A DNA stretch of 64,000 bases, taken from assembly GCA_018268315.1 (NCBI GenBank), contig JAFDWU010000001.1, forward strand, positions 39,280 to 103,279, in the 5' to 3' direction. The position numbers and the translations under genes are program-made. The notes beneath the pieces are model-generated. The model did not search any database and was not told the DNA's origin. It was given only the letters and a program-made list of their open reading frames with translations. Position 1 is the stretch's first letter. The number at the start of each line of letters is the position of its first letter. Shown in pieces: positions 54,015 through 60,938 of the stretch. Source of the DNA: Armatimonadota bacterium. Its GTDB lineage: Bacteria; Armatimonadota; Fimbriimonadia; Fimbriimonadales; Fimbriimonadaceae.

Positions 54015-55475
54015 TTAAGCGCGGCTGTTGATGACCTGGGCGGCAACGCCGTCGACGGTCAGCGCGTCCAGATACATACGCTCATACAGCTTGGCGCGAT
54101 CGCCCCAGCCGACTTCTTCCTTCATTGCCAACTTGGCAAGCTTCATCCACTGGCGAGGCTTTTGGTATGCCGCTACCGCCCGCTTGACTGCGGCGATCAA
54201 GTCCTCGGATGAGTATTCGGAGAAGACGAAGCCATTGTGCCCTTCCCAAATCGTGTCGCCAAGACCGCCGGTCTTGCGGACAATCGGGATAGTGCCGTAG
54301 CGCAAAGCGATGAGCTGGCCGAGGCCGCACGGCTCGAACAGCGACGGCATCAAGAACATGTCGGCGCCAGCGTAGATGCGCGGGGCGAGGCCCAGGTTAA
54401 AGCCCTCTGAAAACCGGAAGTGGAACGGATACTGCTTTTCAACGAGCCTTAGCTGGTGGCCAAGCTCGACATCTCCCGCGCCAAGGACTACCATTTGAAC
54501 CGGGAGCTCAAACAGCTGGGAGAACGACTCTAACAGCAGATCGAAGCCTTTTTGGATAGCGAGCCGGCTGACCATGGCAATGACCGGCGCGCCTTCAATG
54601 GGCTCCATGCCGATCTCGCGCAGCAAGTCGTCGCGGCAAAGCGCCTTATCGTCGGCCCGGCGGGCCGAGAAATGGTGAAGCAGGAACGGGTCGGTTTCAG
54701 GATCAAATTCGTCGGTGTCGATGCCGTTTAAGATGCCTCGGAAGCGGCCCTGATGGGCCAAATGGGACGAGACGCCCTCAAGCTGGCAACCGAATTGGGC
54801 GAGCTGGATTTCTAAGGCATAGGTGGGGCTGACGGTGTTCACCTGATCCGAAAACGTCATGCCCGCCTTCATGAAATTAACCTGCCCGAATGCCTCCACT
54901 TGGCGGTAATTGAAGATGTGCGACGGGAGGTCCATCCGCTCAAGCACGTCGTATGGGAAATTCCCCTGATAGGCCAGGTTGTGGATGCTGAAGACGCTGG
55001 CGGTGGCGCGCCAAAGCGGGCCAGATTTCTCACGCAGCAGAACCGGAATGAAGCCGGTGTGCCAGTCGTTGCTGTGGATGATATCGGGAATCCAGTGGAA
55101 GTGCTCGCAGACGGCAAAGAGGGCCGCTGAGAAGAAGAGGTAGGCATCGACTGGCTGCGGGTAGATGTCCTCGCTGCGTAGAACGCCTGAGAAATAGGTT
55201 GGCGAGCCAATGAGCCAAACGTGAACGCCGTTGTGATTTAGTTCGTAAACGGTAACCGACTCCGTCCACTTCTTGCTTAGCACGACGGGTAGATCGTCGA
55301 CGATCTTCTTGATCTTCCATCGCGGGTCATCAAGCACCATGCCATAGGCGGGCATGACCACGCGAACTTCGTGTCCTAGCTTAGCTAGGGCCTTCGGAAG
55401 CGAACCGACAACGTCGGCAAGTCCACCGACTTTGGCAAACGGCCCCACTTCCGCGGAGGCGAGCAATATTTCCAT
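54015..55475 (-). CDS. glgA: glycogen synthase GlgA
   Basis: 486 aa, GT5 family. Extends alpha-1,4 glucan from ADP-glucose. The N-terminal ADP-glucose motif KVGGLADVVGSLPKALAKLG, the HSNDWHTGFIPVLL segment, VSRLAIQKGFDLLLES and the C-terminal PSLFEPCGLGQLIALRYGT are all present. No other glycogen genes are in the window. The start has no ribosome site and no close -10; the likely promoter is the CCAATTCGTATAGT element about 180 nt upstream, shared with the sugar operon. Confidence 0.96.
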   Translation of the reverse strand: MEILLASAEVGPFAKVGGLADVVGSLPKALAKLGHEVRVVMPAYGMVLDDPRWKIKKIVDDLPVVLSKKWTESVTVYELNHNGVHVWLIGSPTYFSGVLRSEDIYPQPVDAYLFFSAALFAVCEHFHWIPDIIHSNDWHTGFIPVLLREKSGPLWRATASVFSIHNLAYQGNFPYDVLERMDLPSHIFNYRQVEAFGQVNFMKAGMTFSDQVNTVSPTYALEIQLAQFGCQLEGVSSHLAHQGRFRGILNGIDTDEFDPETDPFLLHHFSARRADDKALCRDDLLREIGMEPIEGAPVIAMVSRLAIQKGFDLLLESFSQLFELPVQMVVLGAGDVELGHQLRLVEKQYPFHFRFSEGFNLGLAPRIYAGADMFLMPSLFEPCGLGQLIALRYGTIPIVRKTGGLGDTIWEGHNGFVFSEYSSEDLIAAVKRAVAAYQKPRQWMKLAKLAMKEEVGWGDRAKLYERMYLDALTVDGVAAQVINSRA

Positions 55476-55654
55476 GTATTACGTTTCGTATAAGTGCAAG
55501 GGCACTAAGCCCAACCGCAAATCATAACATGGATTCAGGTCCTTCTGCCTCTCATGTTGTGACTTGTTGGTTTGATTCCACCATTTTGGCGACGAAGCAC
55601 TGTTAAGGGTTCGATTCTCCCTTTTAATACGTGTCGCAATTTCATCGCACACCA

Positions 55655-55668
55655 ACTATACGAATTGG
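55655..55668 (-). promoter_or_regulatory. CCAATTCG-TATAGT promoter element upstream of glgA
   Basis: Minus-strand CCAATTCGTATAGT. It differs from the sugar-operon element at 42052-42039 by a single base. It would give glgA a leader of about 170 nt. The 238-nt gap 55476-55713 contains no gene; a segment around 55606-55625 resembles a tRNA T-arm only. Confidence 0.45.
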
Positions 55669-55701
55669 CACAAAGACCTGCGGTTTTCAGGTTGACGCGC
55701 G

Positions 55702-55707
55702 TATAAT
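55702..55707 (+). promoter_or_regulatory. leaderless promoter of the Nramp gene
   Basis: Consensus TATAAT then TAGCCT then GTG: a 6-nt gap. Confidence 0.65.
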
Positions 55708-55713
55708 TAGCCT

Positions 55714-57051
55714 GTGCTAAATTTTCTAGCCAAGGCTAAACCTGACCGATGGCATCATGCCCCGCGTCGGCACAGCTTGGCGGAGGTTTATGCTTCTGTT
55801 TCGGTGCCGAAGGCGAGCAGCTGGTTTCGCAGACTGCTTGCGGTAACCGGCCCGGGCTATCTGATCGCGGTCGGGTACATGGACCCCGGCAACTGGGCAA
55901 CCGATATCGCGGGCGGCTCGAAGTACGCCTACGCCCTGCTTTCCGCAGTTTTGCTTTCTAACTTCATCGCGATCTTTCTGCAGGCGCTGTCTTCCAAGCT
56001 TGGCCTAGCTACTGGGCGCGATTTGGCCCAGGCCTGCCGAGACACCTATTCGCGACCGGTCTCACACGTGCTTTGGGTCACCGCGCAGCTTGCGATTGTG
56101 GCTTGCGATATTGCCGAGGTCATTGGCGCGGCGATTGCTTTGAAGCTACTATTTCACTTGCCACTGGTCGCGGGCGTACTGCTGACTTCCTTGGACGTTC
56201 TGGTGATCCTGAGCCTACAGCACCGGGGTTTCCGGTGGATTGAAGCGTTGGTGACCGGTCTCATTCTCGTGATGATGGGGTGCTTCGCCGCGCTGCTGTC
56301 CTATTCCAAGCCCGATTGGGGTCAGGTGGCGCATGGGTTCCTTCCAAGCGCTCAAATTGTCCGCGACCCCGCCATGCTTTACATCGCCTTAGGCATTCTG
56401 GGGGCGACGGTGATGCCGCACAACCTGTACCTTCACAGCTCGATCGTGCTGACACGGGAGCGGACGACCACCGCCGCTGAGCTGAAAGACCGGGTAAGGC
56501 TCGCGATTACCGATTCCACCATCGCCCTGATGCTGGCGCTGTTCGTGAACGCCGCCATTCTGATCCTTGCCGCCGCGACCTTCTATCGGAGCGGCAACTA
56601 CGGGGTGAACGACATCCAGCAGGCATACCACATGCTCACCCCGCTGGTCGGCACCGCTTTGGCAGCGCCGCTGTTTGCGATTGCCCTTCTTGCCAGCGGG
56701 CAGAACTCAACGCTGACGGGCACGCTGGCCGGTCAGGTGATTCTGGAGGGCTTCAGCGATTTGAAAGTTAAGCCGTGGGTCCAGCGGCTGGTTTCCCGCT
56801 CGCTGGCCATCATTCCCGCCGCTTTTGCGGTGGTCCTGTATGGCGAGGGCGGCCTTGCGCGGCTGCTGATCTTCTCTCAGGTGATCCTCTCGCTCCAGCT
56901 TCCCTTCGCGGTGTTTCCGCTGGCGCAGATCACCAGCGACCATCACAAGATGGGCGAGATGGTCAATCGGCCCTGGGTGAAGACGCTGGCTTACACGTTG
57001 GCGGCCATCATCGCCGGGCTGAACCTGTATCTGGTGGCTACGTCCCTTTAG
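55714..57051 (+). CDS. mntH: Nramp family Mn/Fe transporter
   Basis: 445 aa with about eleven membrane helices. Imports divalent metal ions with protons. The metal-site motifs are AVGYMDPGNWATDIAGGSKY in helix 1 and GATVMPHNLYLHSSIVLTRE in helix 6. A basic N-terminal extension (residues 1-35) precedes helix 1. It starts at a GTG with TATAAT 6 nt before it. Its stop overlaps that of the convergent PEP-CTERM gene. No manganese riboswitch can fit if the mRNA is leaderless. Confidence 0.93.
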   Translation: MLNFLAKAKPDRWHHAPRRHSLAEVYASVSVPKASSWFRRLLAVTGPGYLIAVGYMDPGNWATDIAGGSKYAYALLSAVLLSNFIAIFLQALSSKLGLATGRDLAQACRDTYSRPVSHVLWVTAQLAIVACDIAEVIGAAIALKLLFHLPLVAGVLLTSLDVLVILSLQHRGFRWIEALVTGLILVMMGCFAALLSYSKPDWGQVAHGFLPSAQIVRDPAMLYIALGILGATVMPHNLYLHSSIVLTRERTTTAAELKDRVRLAITDSTIALMLALFVNAAILILAAATFYRSGNYGVNDIQQAYHMLTPLVGTALAAPLFAIALLASGQNSTLTGTLAGQVILEGFSDLKVKPWVQRLVSRSLAIIPAAFAVVLYGEGGLARLLIFSQVILSLQLPFAVFPLAQITSDHHKMGEMVNRPWVKTLAYTLAAIIAGLNLYLVATSL

Positions 57052-57761
57052 CGGGGATCCCTTCCCTTTCGGCGCTTTCGCAGGAAGGCAAGCCCAAGGC
57101 CGAACGTAGCAATCGATGCGGGCTCGGGCACTGCGGTAGTCAAGAAACCATTCTGGTCGTCGGGGCTTAATTGAAATGAGTCTATGAAAAAGTGAGGGTC
57201 GCCCTCGATTCTGCCCATGACAACAGCCGTGTCGGATTGCTGTTCGACAACGTGAAATGCGATTCCGAGCGAGTCAAAATTGAGGAAGTCCGCGTCGGCA
57301 TCCGCGTCAATCTCGTAATTGATGGTGCCGATGCTGTTGTAGTGAACTTGCAAAGGATCGACGATCGTGGTGCTTCCATTGGTAAGCGTGATATTTAAGT
57401 TCAAGATGCCACCAAAAATCGTCGTCCTCGGGTCAGTTCCTCCGTTCAGATACTCGATCGTTCCCAGTTCAAATTCTTGTCCTGAGGCAACTGAATCGAA
57501 AGTCGCACCAGTAAACGTTATTCCGCTGTGACTTATAACGGCGGTTCCGGTGCCCCAAGTGATGGCATTCGTTCCAAAGCCGGTGTAAACGGCAGTGTCG
57601 GTATTGTCTTCCCAATAATAGCCGCCACTAATCTGTGAGTTGTAGCCGTAGCCCTTCAGCTCTGGATCAGAAAACGTTCCGGAGACGAAGCCCGTGTAGC
57701 AGGGATCGGCGAACAAGGCGGAGGAAAGGGCGATGATGGCAAGAGACGCGGCGACCTTCAT
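57048..57761 (-). CDS. PEP-CTERM sorted surface protein
   Basis: 237 aa. A signal peptide (MKVAASLAIIALSSALFA) is followed by a beta-rich, low-Cys domain with many Thr, Gly and Asp, and a C-terminal sorting signal: VPEPASIATFGLGLAFLRKR, i.e. PEP, membrane segment and Arg-rich tail. Such proteins are handled by an exosortase, usually linked to exopolysaccharide; none is in this window. GGGAG 8 nt upstream gives a standard ribosome site. Confidence 0.9.
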   Translation of the reverse strand: MKVAASLAIIALSSALFADPCYTGFVSGTFSDPELKGYGYNSQISGGYYWEDNTDTAVYTGFGTNAITWGTGTAVISHSGITFTGATFDSVASGQEFELGTIEYLNGGTDPRTTIFGGILNLNITLTNGSTTIVDPLQVHYNSIGTINYEIDADADADFLNFDSLGIAFHVVEQQSDTAVVMGRIEGDPHFFIDSFQLSPDDQNGFLTTAVPEPASIATFGLGLAFLRKRRKGRDPR

Positions 57762-57854
57762 TATTTAACTCCCAGACTGGACTACCAGTACGGCTCGAAC
57801 TCTACCTGTATTTCTAAAGACGATGTCCTTGTAAAGTTACTAGATTGCAGCAGA

Positions 57855-58730
57855 TCAGATCATAAGAAGCCGAGCTACGAAATCCTTCAGCGAGACATCA
57901 ACGGGCGCCATCGGCTCCATGCCATTGGCAATTGCTTTCTCGGTGCTGAGCACCGAGTAGGCGGGGCGCTTCGCGGGCGTCGGATACTCCGCCGTCGTGA
58001 TCGCCGCGATTTCAATTGGCTGATCCGAACCGATGTGCGCCGCGTACGCCCTCAGCGTTCGCAACGCGAACTCGTGCCAAGTCATTGCCTCCGGTCCGAC
58101 CGCGTGGTAAATCCCGCCCGCGACCCCTCGTTCAGCAAATCCTACGATCGCCTTCGCAAGCTCGGCGGTGTAGGTTGGGCAGCCAATTTGGTCCGCAACC
58201 ACCCGAAGCGGCTTCCCTTCCCGCCAGACCCTGATCATCGTGCGCGGAAAGCTGGGGCCGTTAGGGCCGTAAAGCCAGGCAGTGCGGACTATCACGGCAT
58301 TCGCAGCCGCCGCCAGCACGGCATCCTCACCCGCAGCCTTCGAGCGGGCGTAGGCGCCGAGGGGATTGATGGGGTCGTTCTCTACATACGGCTCGCGCTT
58401 GGTTCCATCGAACACGAAGTCGGTGCTGATGTGCAGGAAGCGCGTCCCCGCCATCTGACAAGACCGGGCCAAATAGCTTGCGCCGAGCGCATTCACCTCA
58501 TGCGCCAGCGCCGGTTCGCTTTCTGCCTTATCGACCGCCGTGTAGGCGGCGCAGTTGATACACCAATCGCACTCGCCAAGCTCTTTGGTGGCGACGCGGG
58601 CAACCGAAACGGGGTCGGTGATGTCCAGTTGCGCTAGATCGGGCGCAATGACTGTGTGGCCCCGAGATTGAAGCAGGCTAACCACGTCCGAGCCGAGCAT
58701 TCCTATCCCGCCGGCAACCAAAAAGCGCAT
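57855..58730 (-). CDS. rmlD: dTDP-4-dehydrorhamnose reductase
   Basis: 291 aa. Reduces dTDP-4-keto-rhamnose to dTDP-L-rhamnose. NAD(P)-binding FLVAGGIGMLGSDVVSLLQS, the SDR catalytic pair in LGAYARSKAAGED (Y-x-x-x-K) and C-terminal TPAKRPAYSVLST match RmlD. It could feed the rhamnosyltransferase-like gene at 7.3 kb. The other rml genes are absent from this window. I chose ATG 58730 over the adjacent GTG 58733 because CATAAT lies exactly 6 nt before it. Confidence 0.93.
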   Translation of the reverse strand: MRFLVAGGIGMLGSDVVSLLQSRGHTVIAPDLAQLDITDPVSVARVATKELGECDWCINCAAYTAVDKAESEPALAHEVNALGASYLARSCQMAGTRFLHISTDFVFDGTKREPYVENDPINPLGAYARSKAAGEDAVLAAAANAVIVRTAWLYGPNGPSFPRTMIRVWREGKPLRVVADQIGCPTYTAELAKAIVGFAERGVAGGIYHAVGPEAMTWHEFALRTLRAYAAHIGSDQPIEIAAITTAEYPTPAKRPAYSVLSTEKAIANGMEPMAPVDVSLKDFVARLLMI

Positions 58731-58736
58731 CACGCA

Positions 58737-58742
58737 ATTATG
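58737..58742 (-). promoter_or_regulatory. candidate leaderless promoter of rmlD
   Basis: CATAAT then TGCGTG then ATG: a 6-nt gap. Confidence 0.5.
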
Positions 58743-58763
58743 GCGTTAAACTGAATCCGGCCC

Positions 58764-58937
58764 ATGCTAGACGACCCCGCGCCGAGGATTGAAACCGTAA
58801 AGCTCGTGATGTGGATATTCGTACCGCTCGTTATCGGCATTACCATTGCCGGCTACATCATGCTTGGCAAACTTTTTAAGAAACCTGACACGCGATTGAA
58901 ACCGAAGGCCCACGAAGACGACGAAATTGGGGGGTAA
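58764..58937 (+). CDS. 57-aa single-pass membrane protein, unknown
   Basis: A short frame: MLDDPAPRIETVKLVMW, one membrane helix (IFVPLVIGITIAGYIMLG) and a charged tail KLFKKPDTRLKPKAHEDDE ending GG. The membrane segment with flanking charges and the clean fit between rmlD and the dipeptidase gene (12 nt) support it. No ribosome site is evident; TAAACT lies 11 nt upstream. It may be co-transcribed with the dipeptidase. No family was recognised. Confidence 0.55.
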   Translation: MLDDPAPRIETVKLVMWIFVPLVIGITIAGYIMLGKLFKKPDTRLKPKAHEDDEIGG

Positions 58938-58949
58938 TCTGGGCTCCTT

Positions 58950-60374
58950 ATGCCGGAAACCGCTGTCGCTAATGACGCCGCCATCGCCAAGGCTCATGCC
59001 TGGCTAAAAGACCACGAGCAAGACCTTCTTCAAGACACGATCAAGATGCTCCAGATTCCGTCGCTTGAGAACGACCCGATCCCAGGAGGTCCTTTCGGCG
59101 CGGAGTGTAAGCGCGCGCTTGAATTCGCCCTCGACCTGACTAGCAAGTACGGGCTTAAGGCAAAGAACTTGGACGGTTATGTGGGCTACGCCGAGCACGG
59201 AAGTGGCGACAAGATGGTGATCTCGCTTGGCCACCTGGACGTGGTGCCGGTGGCCGACGGCTGGAAGCATAAGCCGTTTGGCGCAGAGATCGACGGCGAA
59301 TATCTTTACGCCCGCGGCGCGACCGATGACAAGGGCCCCACGATGGCCAGCTTCTACGCGATCCGCGCAATCAAGGAGTGCTTCCCTAACCTGAACGTCA
59401 CCCTTCGCCAAGTGTTCGGCATCAATGAGGAATCCGGTTTCGGCTGCGTGGAGCACTACGTTGCCAACGAGCCCGCTCCGACCTACGGCATCGCGCCCGA
59501 TGGAAATATGCCGCTGGTCTACGGCGAGAAGTCGATTGGCGACCTGCTGATTCACGCCCCGCTGGTAAGCGAAGGCGGCTTTGAGCTGCTTAATGCTGAA
59601 GGCGGCGCTCGCCCGAACATCGTGATTGAAACGATGGTCGGCAAAGTAAGAATCGCCGGCAGCGCCAGAACTCTCGCCGAGGAAGTTTTGAACACCTACT
59701 TCGATAAGAACGTGACCTGGAAGTGGGAAGGCGATGTGCTGAACATCACCGCCACCGGCAAGGCCGCTCATGGCAGCACCCCTTGGGTAGGCGATTCCGC
59801 CGCGACCCGGTTCTTCCGCTTACTGTTTGAAATCGCCCCGCTGGAGGCTAAGAAGCCTCTAGAGAAGCTTCTGTATGTGACCCACCCGAGCGGGACGGGC
59901 GTTGGAATCCAGGGCGGCGAGGAAGCTACCGGAGACCTCACTGCTAATTTGGGAATCGTGCAAACCGTCGGCAACAAGCTGTCGCTGCTGGTGAATGTGC
60001 GCTACCCCACCAGCTGGAACGGCGAGAAACTGCTGGGAATGGCGAAGAAGAAGCTGGAGCCGGAGTACACGGTTACGCTGGAGCGAGACTCGCCCGGCCT
60101 TTACTTCCCGCTGGATCACCCGATGGTGAAGTCAATTTTCGACGCATACCTGGATGAGCGCCAGCCGCTGCCAGAGCCGACCACGATGGGCGGCGGAACC
60201 TACGCTCGCGCGGTGCCGAACTGCGTTTGCGTCGGCGCAGCCTGGGAAGAGGATGGCGACGGCAAGCCCCACGAGAACGATGAGCGCATTAAGGTGGCCA
60301 ATCTTTTCGCTCTCAGCAGATTTTATGCCGGAATTTTGCTTCGCCTGTGCAGACTGGCGGGAGCTGACGTCTGA
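58950..60374 (+). CDS. M20 family dipeptidase (PepV-like)
   Basis: 474 aa. A di-zinc peptidase. The metal-binding set is visible: ISLGHLDVVPVADGWKHKPF (His), GATDDKGPTMASFYAIRAI (bridging Asp), GINEESGFGCVEHYV (catalytic Glu and a ligand), IAPDGNMPLVYGEKS (Asp) and the C-terminal TMGGGTYARAVPNCVCVG. A lid domain lies between. No signal peptide, so it is cytoplasmic. TAATCT lies 9 nt before the ATG. It is followed by a glutathione peroxidase gene after 21 nt. Confidence 0.93.
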   Translation: MPETAVANDAAIAKAHAWLKDHEQDLLQDTIKMLQIPSLENDPIPGGPFGAECKRALEFALDLTSKYGLKAKNLDGYVGYAEHGSGDKMVISLGHLDVVPVADGWKHKPFGAEIDGEYLYARGATDDKGPTMASFYAIRAIKECFPNLNVTLRQVFGINEESGFGCVEHYVANEPAPTYGIAPDGNMPLVYGEKSIGDLLIHAPLVSEGGFELLNAEGGARPNIVIETMVGKVRIAGSARTLAEEVLNTYFDKNVTWKWEGDVLNITATGKAAHGSTPWVGDSAATRFFRLLFEIAPLEAKKPLEKLLYVTHPSGTGVGIQGGEEATGDLTANLGIVQTVGNKLSLLVNVRYPTSWNGEKLLGMAKKKLEPEYTVTLERDSPGLYFPLDHPMVKSIFDAYLDERQPLPEPTTMGGGTYARAVPNCVCVGAAWEEDGDGKPHENDERIKVANLFALSRFYAGILLRLCRLAGADV

Positions 60375-60395
60375 AAACTTTAGGAGTTTAAAATT

Positions 60396-60935
60396 ATGGT
60401 TACCCTTCTTGCATCCCTCGTTATGCTTCCGAGCATCGCTATGAAAGCCCCTGAGACAATCTACGACTTCCGGATGAACGACATCGATGGCCATCCGGTA
60501 TCGCTTGCCAAGTATCGCGGCAAAGTGCTGCTGGTTGTGAATGTGGCCAGCAAGTGCGGCTTCACACCGCAGTATGCGGGTCTGGAATCTCTTTACACCA
60601 ACTACCGCAAGGCGGGCCTGGTGGTGATGGGCTTCCCTGCCAACGAGTTCCACGCTCAGGAGCCGGGCACGAACCCGGAGATCAAGCAGTTCTGCACGAT
60701 GAACTACGGCGTCACATTCCCGCTGTTCTCCAAGATCGTGGTGAAGGGCGACGGCATCAACCCGCTTTACACGTGGCTGCTGGCGAACGCGGATCGGCAC
60801 AACGACATCGAGTGGAACTTCACGAAGTTCCTCATCGGTCGGGATGGGAAGGTTAAGGCCCGGTTCATGCCGAACACGAAGCCGGATGATCCCGCGCTGA
60901 TGGCGGCGATTCAGAAAGAATTGGCGACGAAGTAG
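60396..60935 (+). CDS. glutathione peroxidase family protein with altered active-site Gln
   Basis: 179 aa. A thiol peroxidase that reduces hydroperoxides. The N-terminus MVTLLASLVMLPSIAMK looks like an export signal. The peroxidatic Cys is in VNVASKCGFTPQYAGL and the Trp-Asn pair in EWNFTKFLI. Where the family has F-P-C-N-Q-F, this protein reads FPANEFHAQEPGT: Cys is Ala and the catalytic-tetrad Gln is Glu. The later Cys in QFCTMNYGVTFP, the likely resolving Cys, is kept. TAGGAG 9 nt upstream is a clear ribosome site. Confidence 0.93.
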   Translation: MVTLLASLVMLPSIAMKAPETIYDFRMNDIDGHPVSLAKYRGKVLLVVNVASKCGFTPQYAGLESLYTNYRKAGLVVMGFPANEFHAQEPGTNPEIKQFCTMNYGVTFPLFSKIVVKGDGINPLYTWLLANADRHNDIEWNFTKFLIGRDGKVKARFMPNTKPDDPALMAAIQKELATK

Positions 60936-60938
60936 CGC

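Noticed and set aside
55575-55640. tRNA-like GGGTTCGATTCTCCC segment
   Set aside because: Only the T-arm resembles a tRNA. There is no D-arm consensus, the anticodon stem does not fold and the acceptor halves do not pair.
55692-55707. TTGACG next to TATAAT as a -35/-10 pair
   Set aside because: Only 4 nt separate them, so the TTGACG cannot act as the -35.
57780-57850. Possible terminator between the PEP-CTERM gene start and the rmlD stop
   Set aside because: No stem followed by a T-tract could be drawn.
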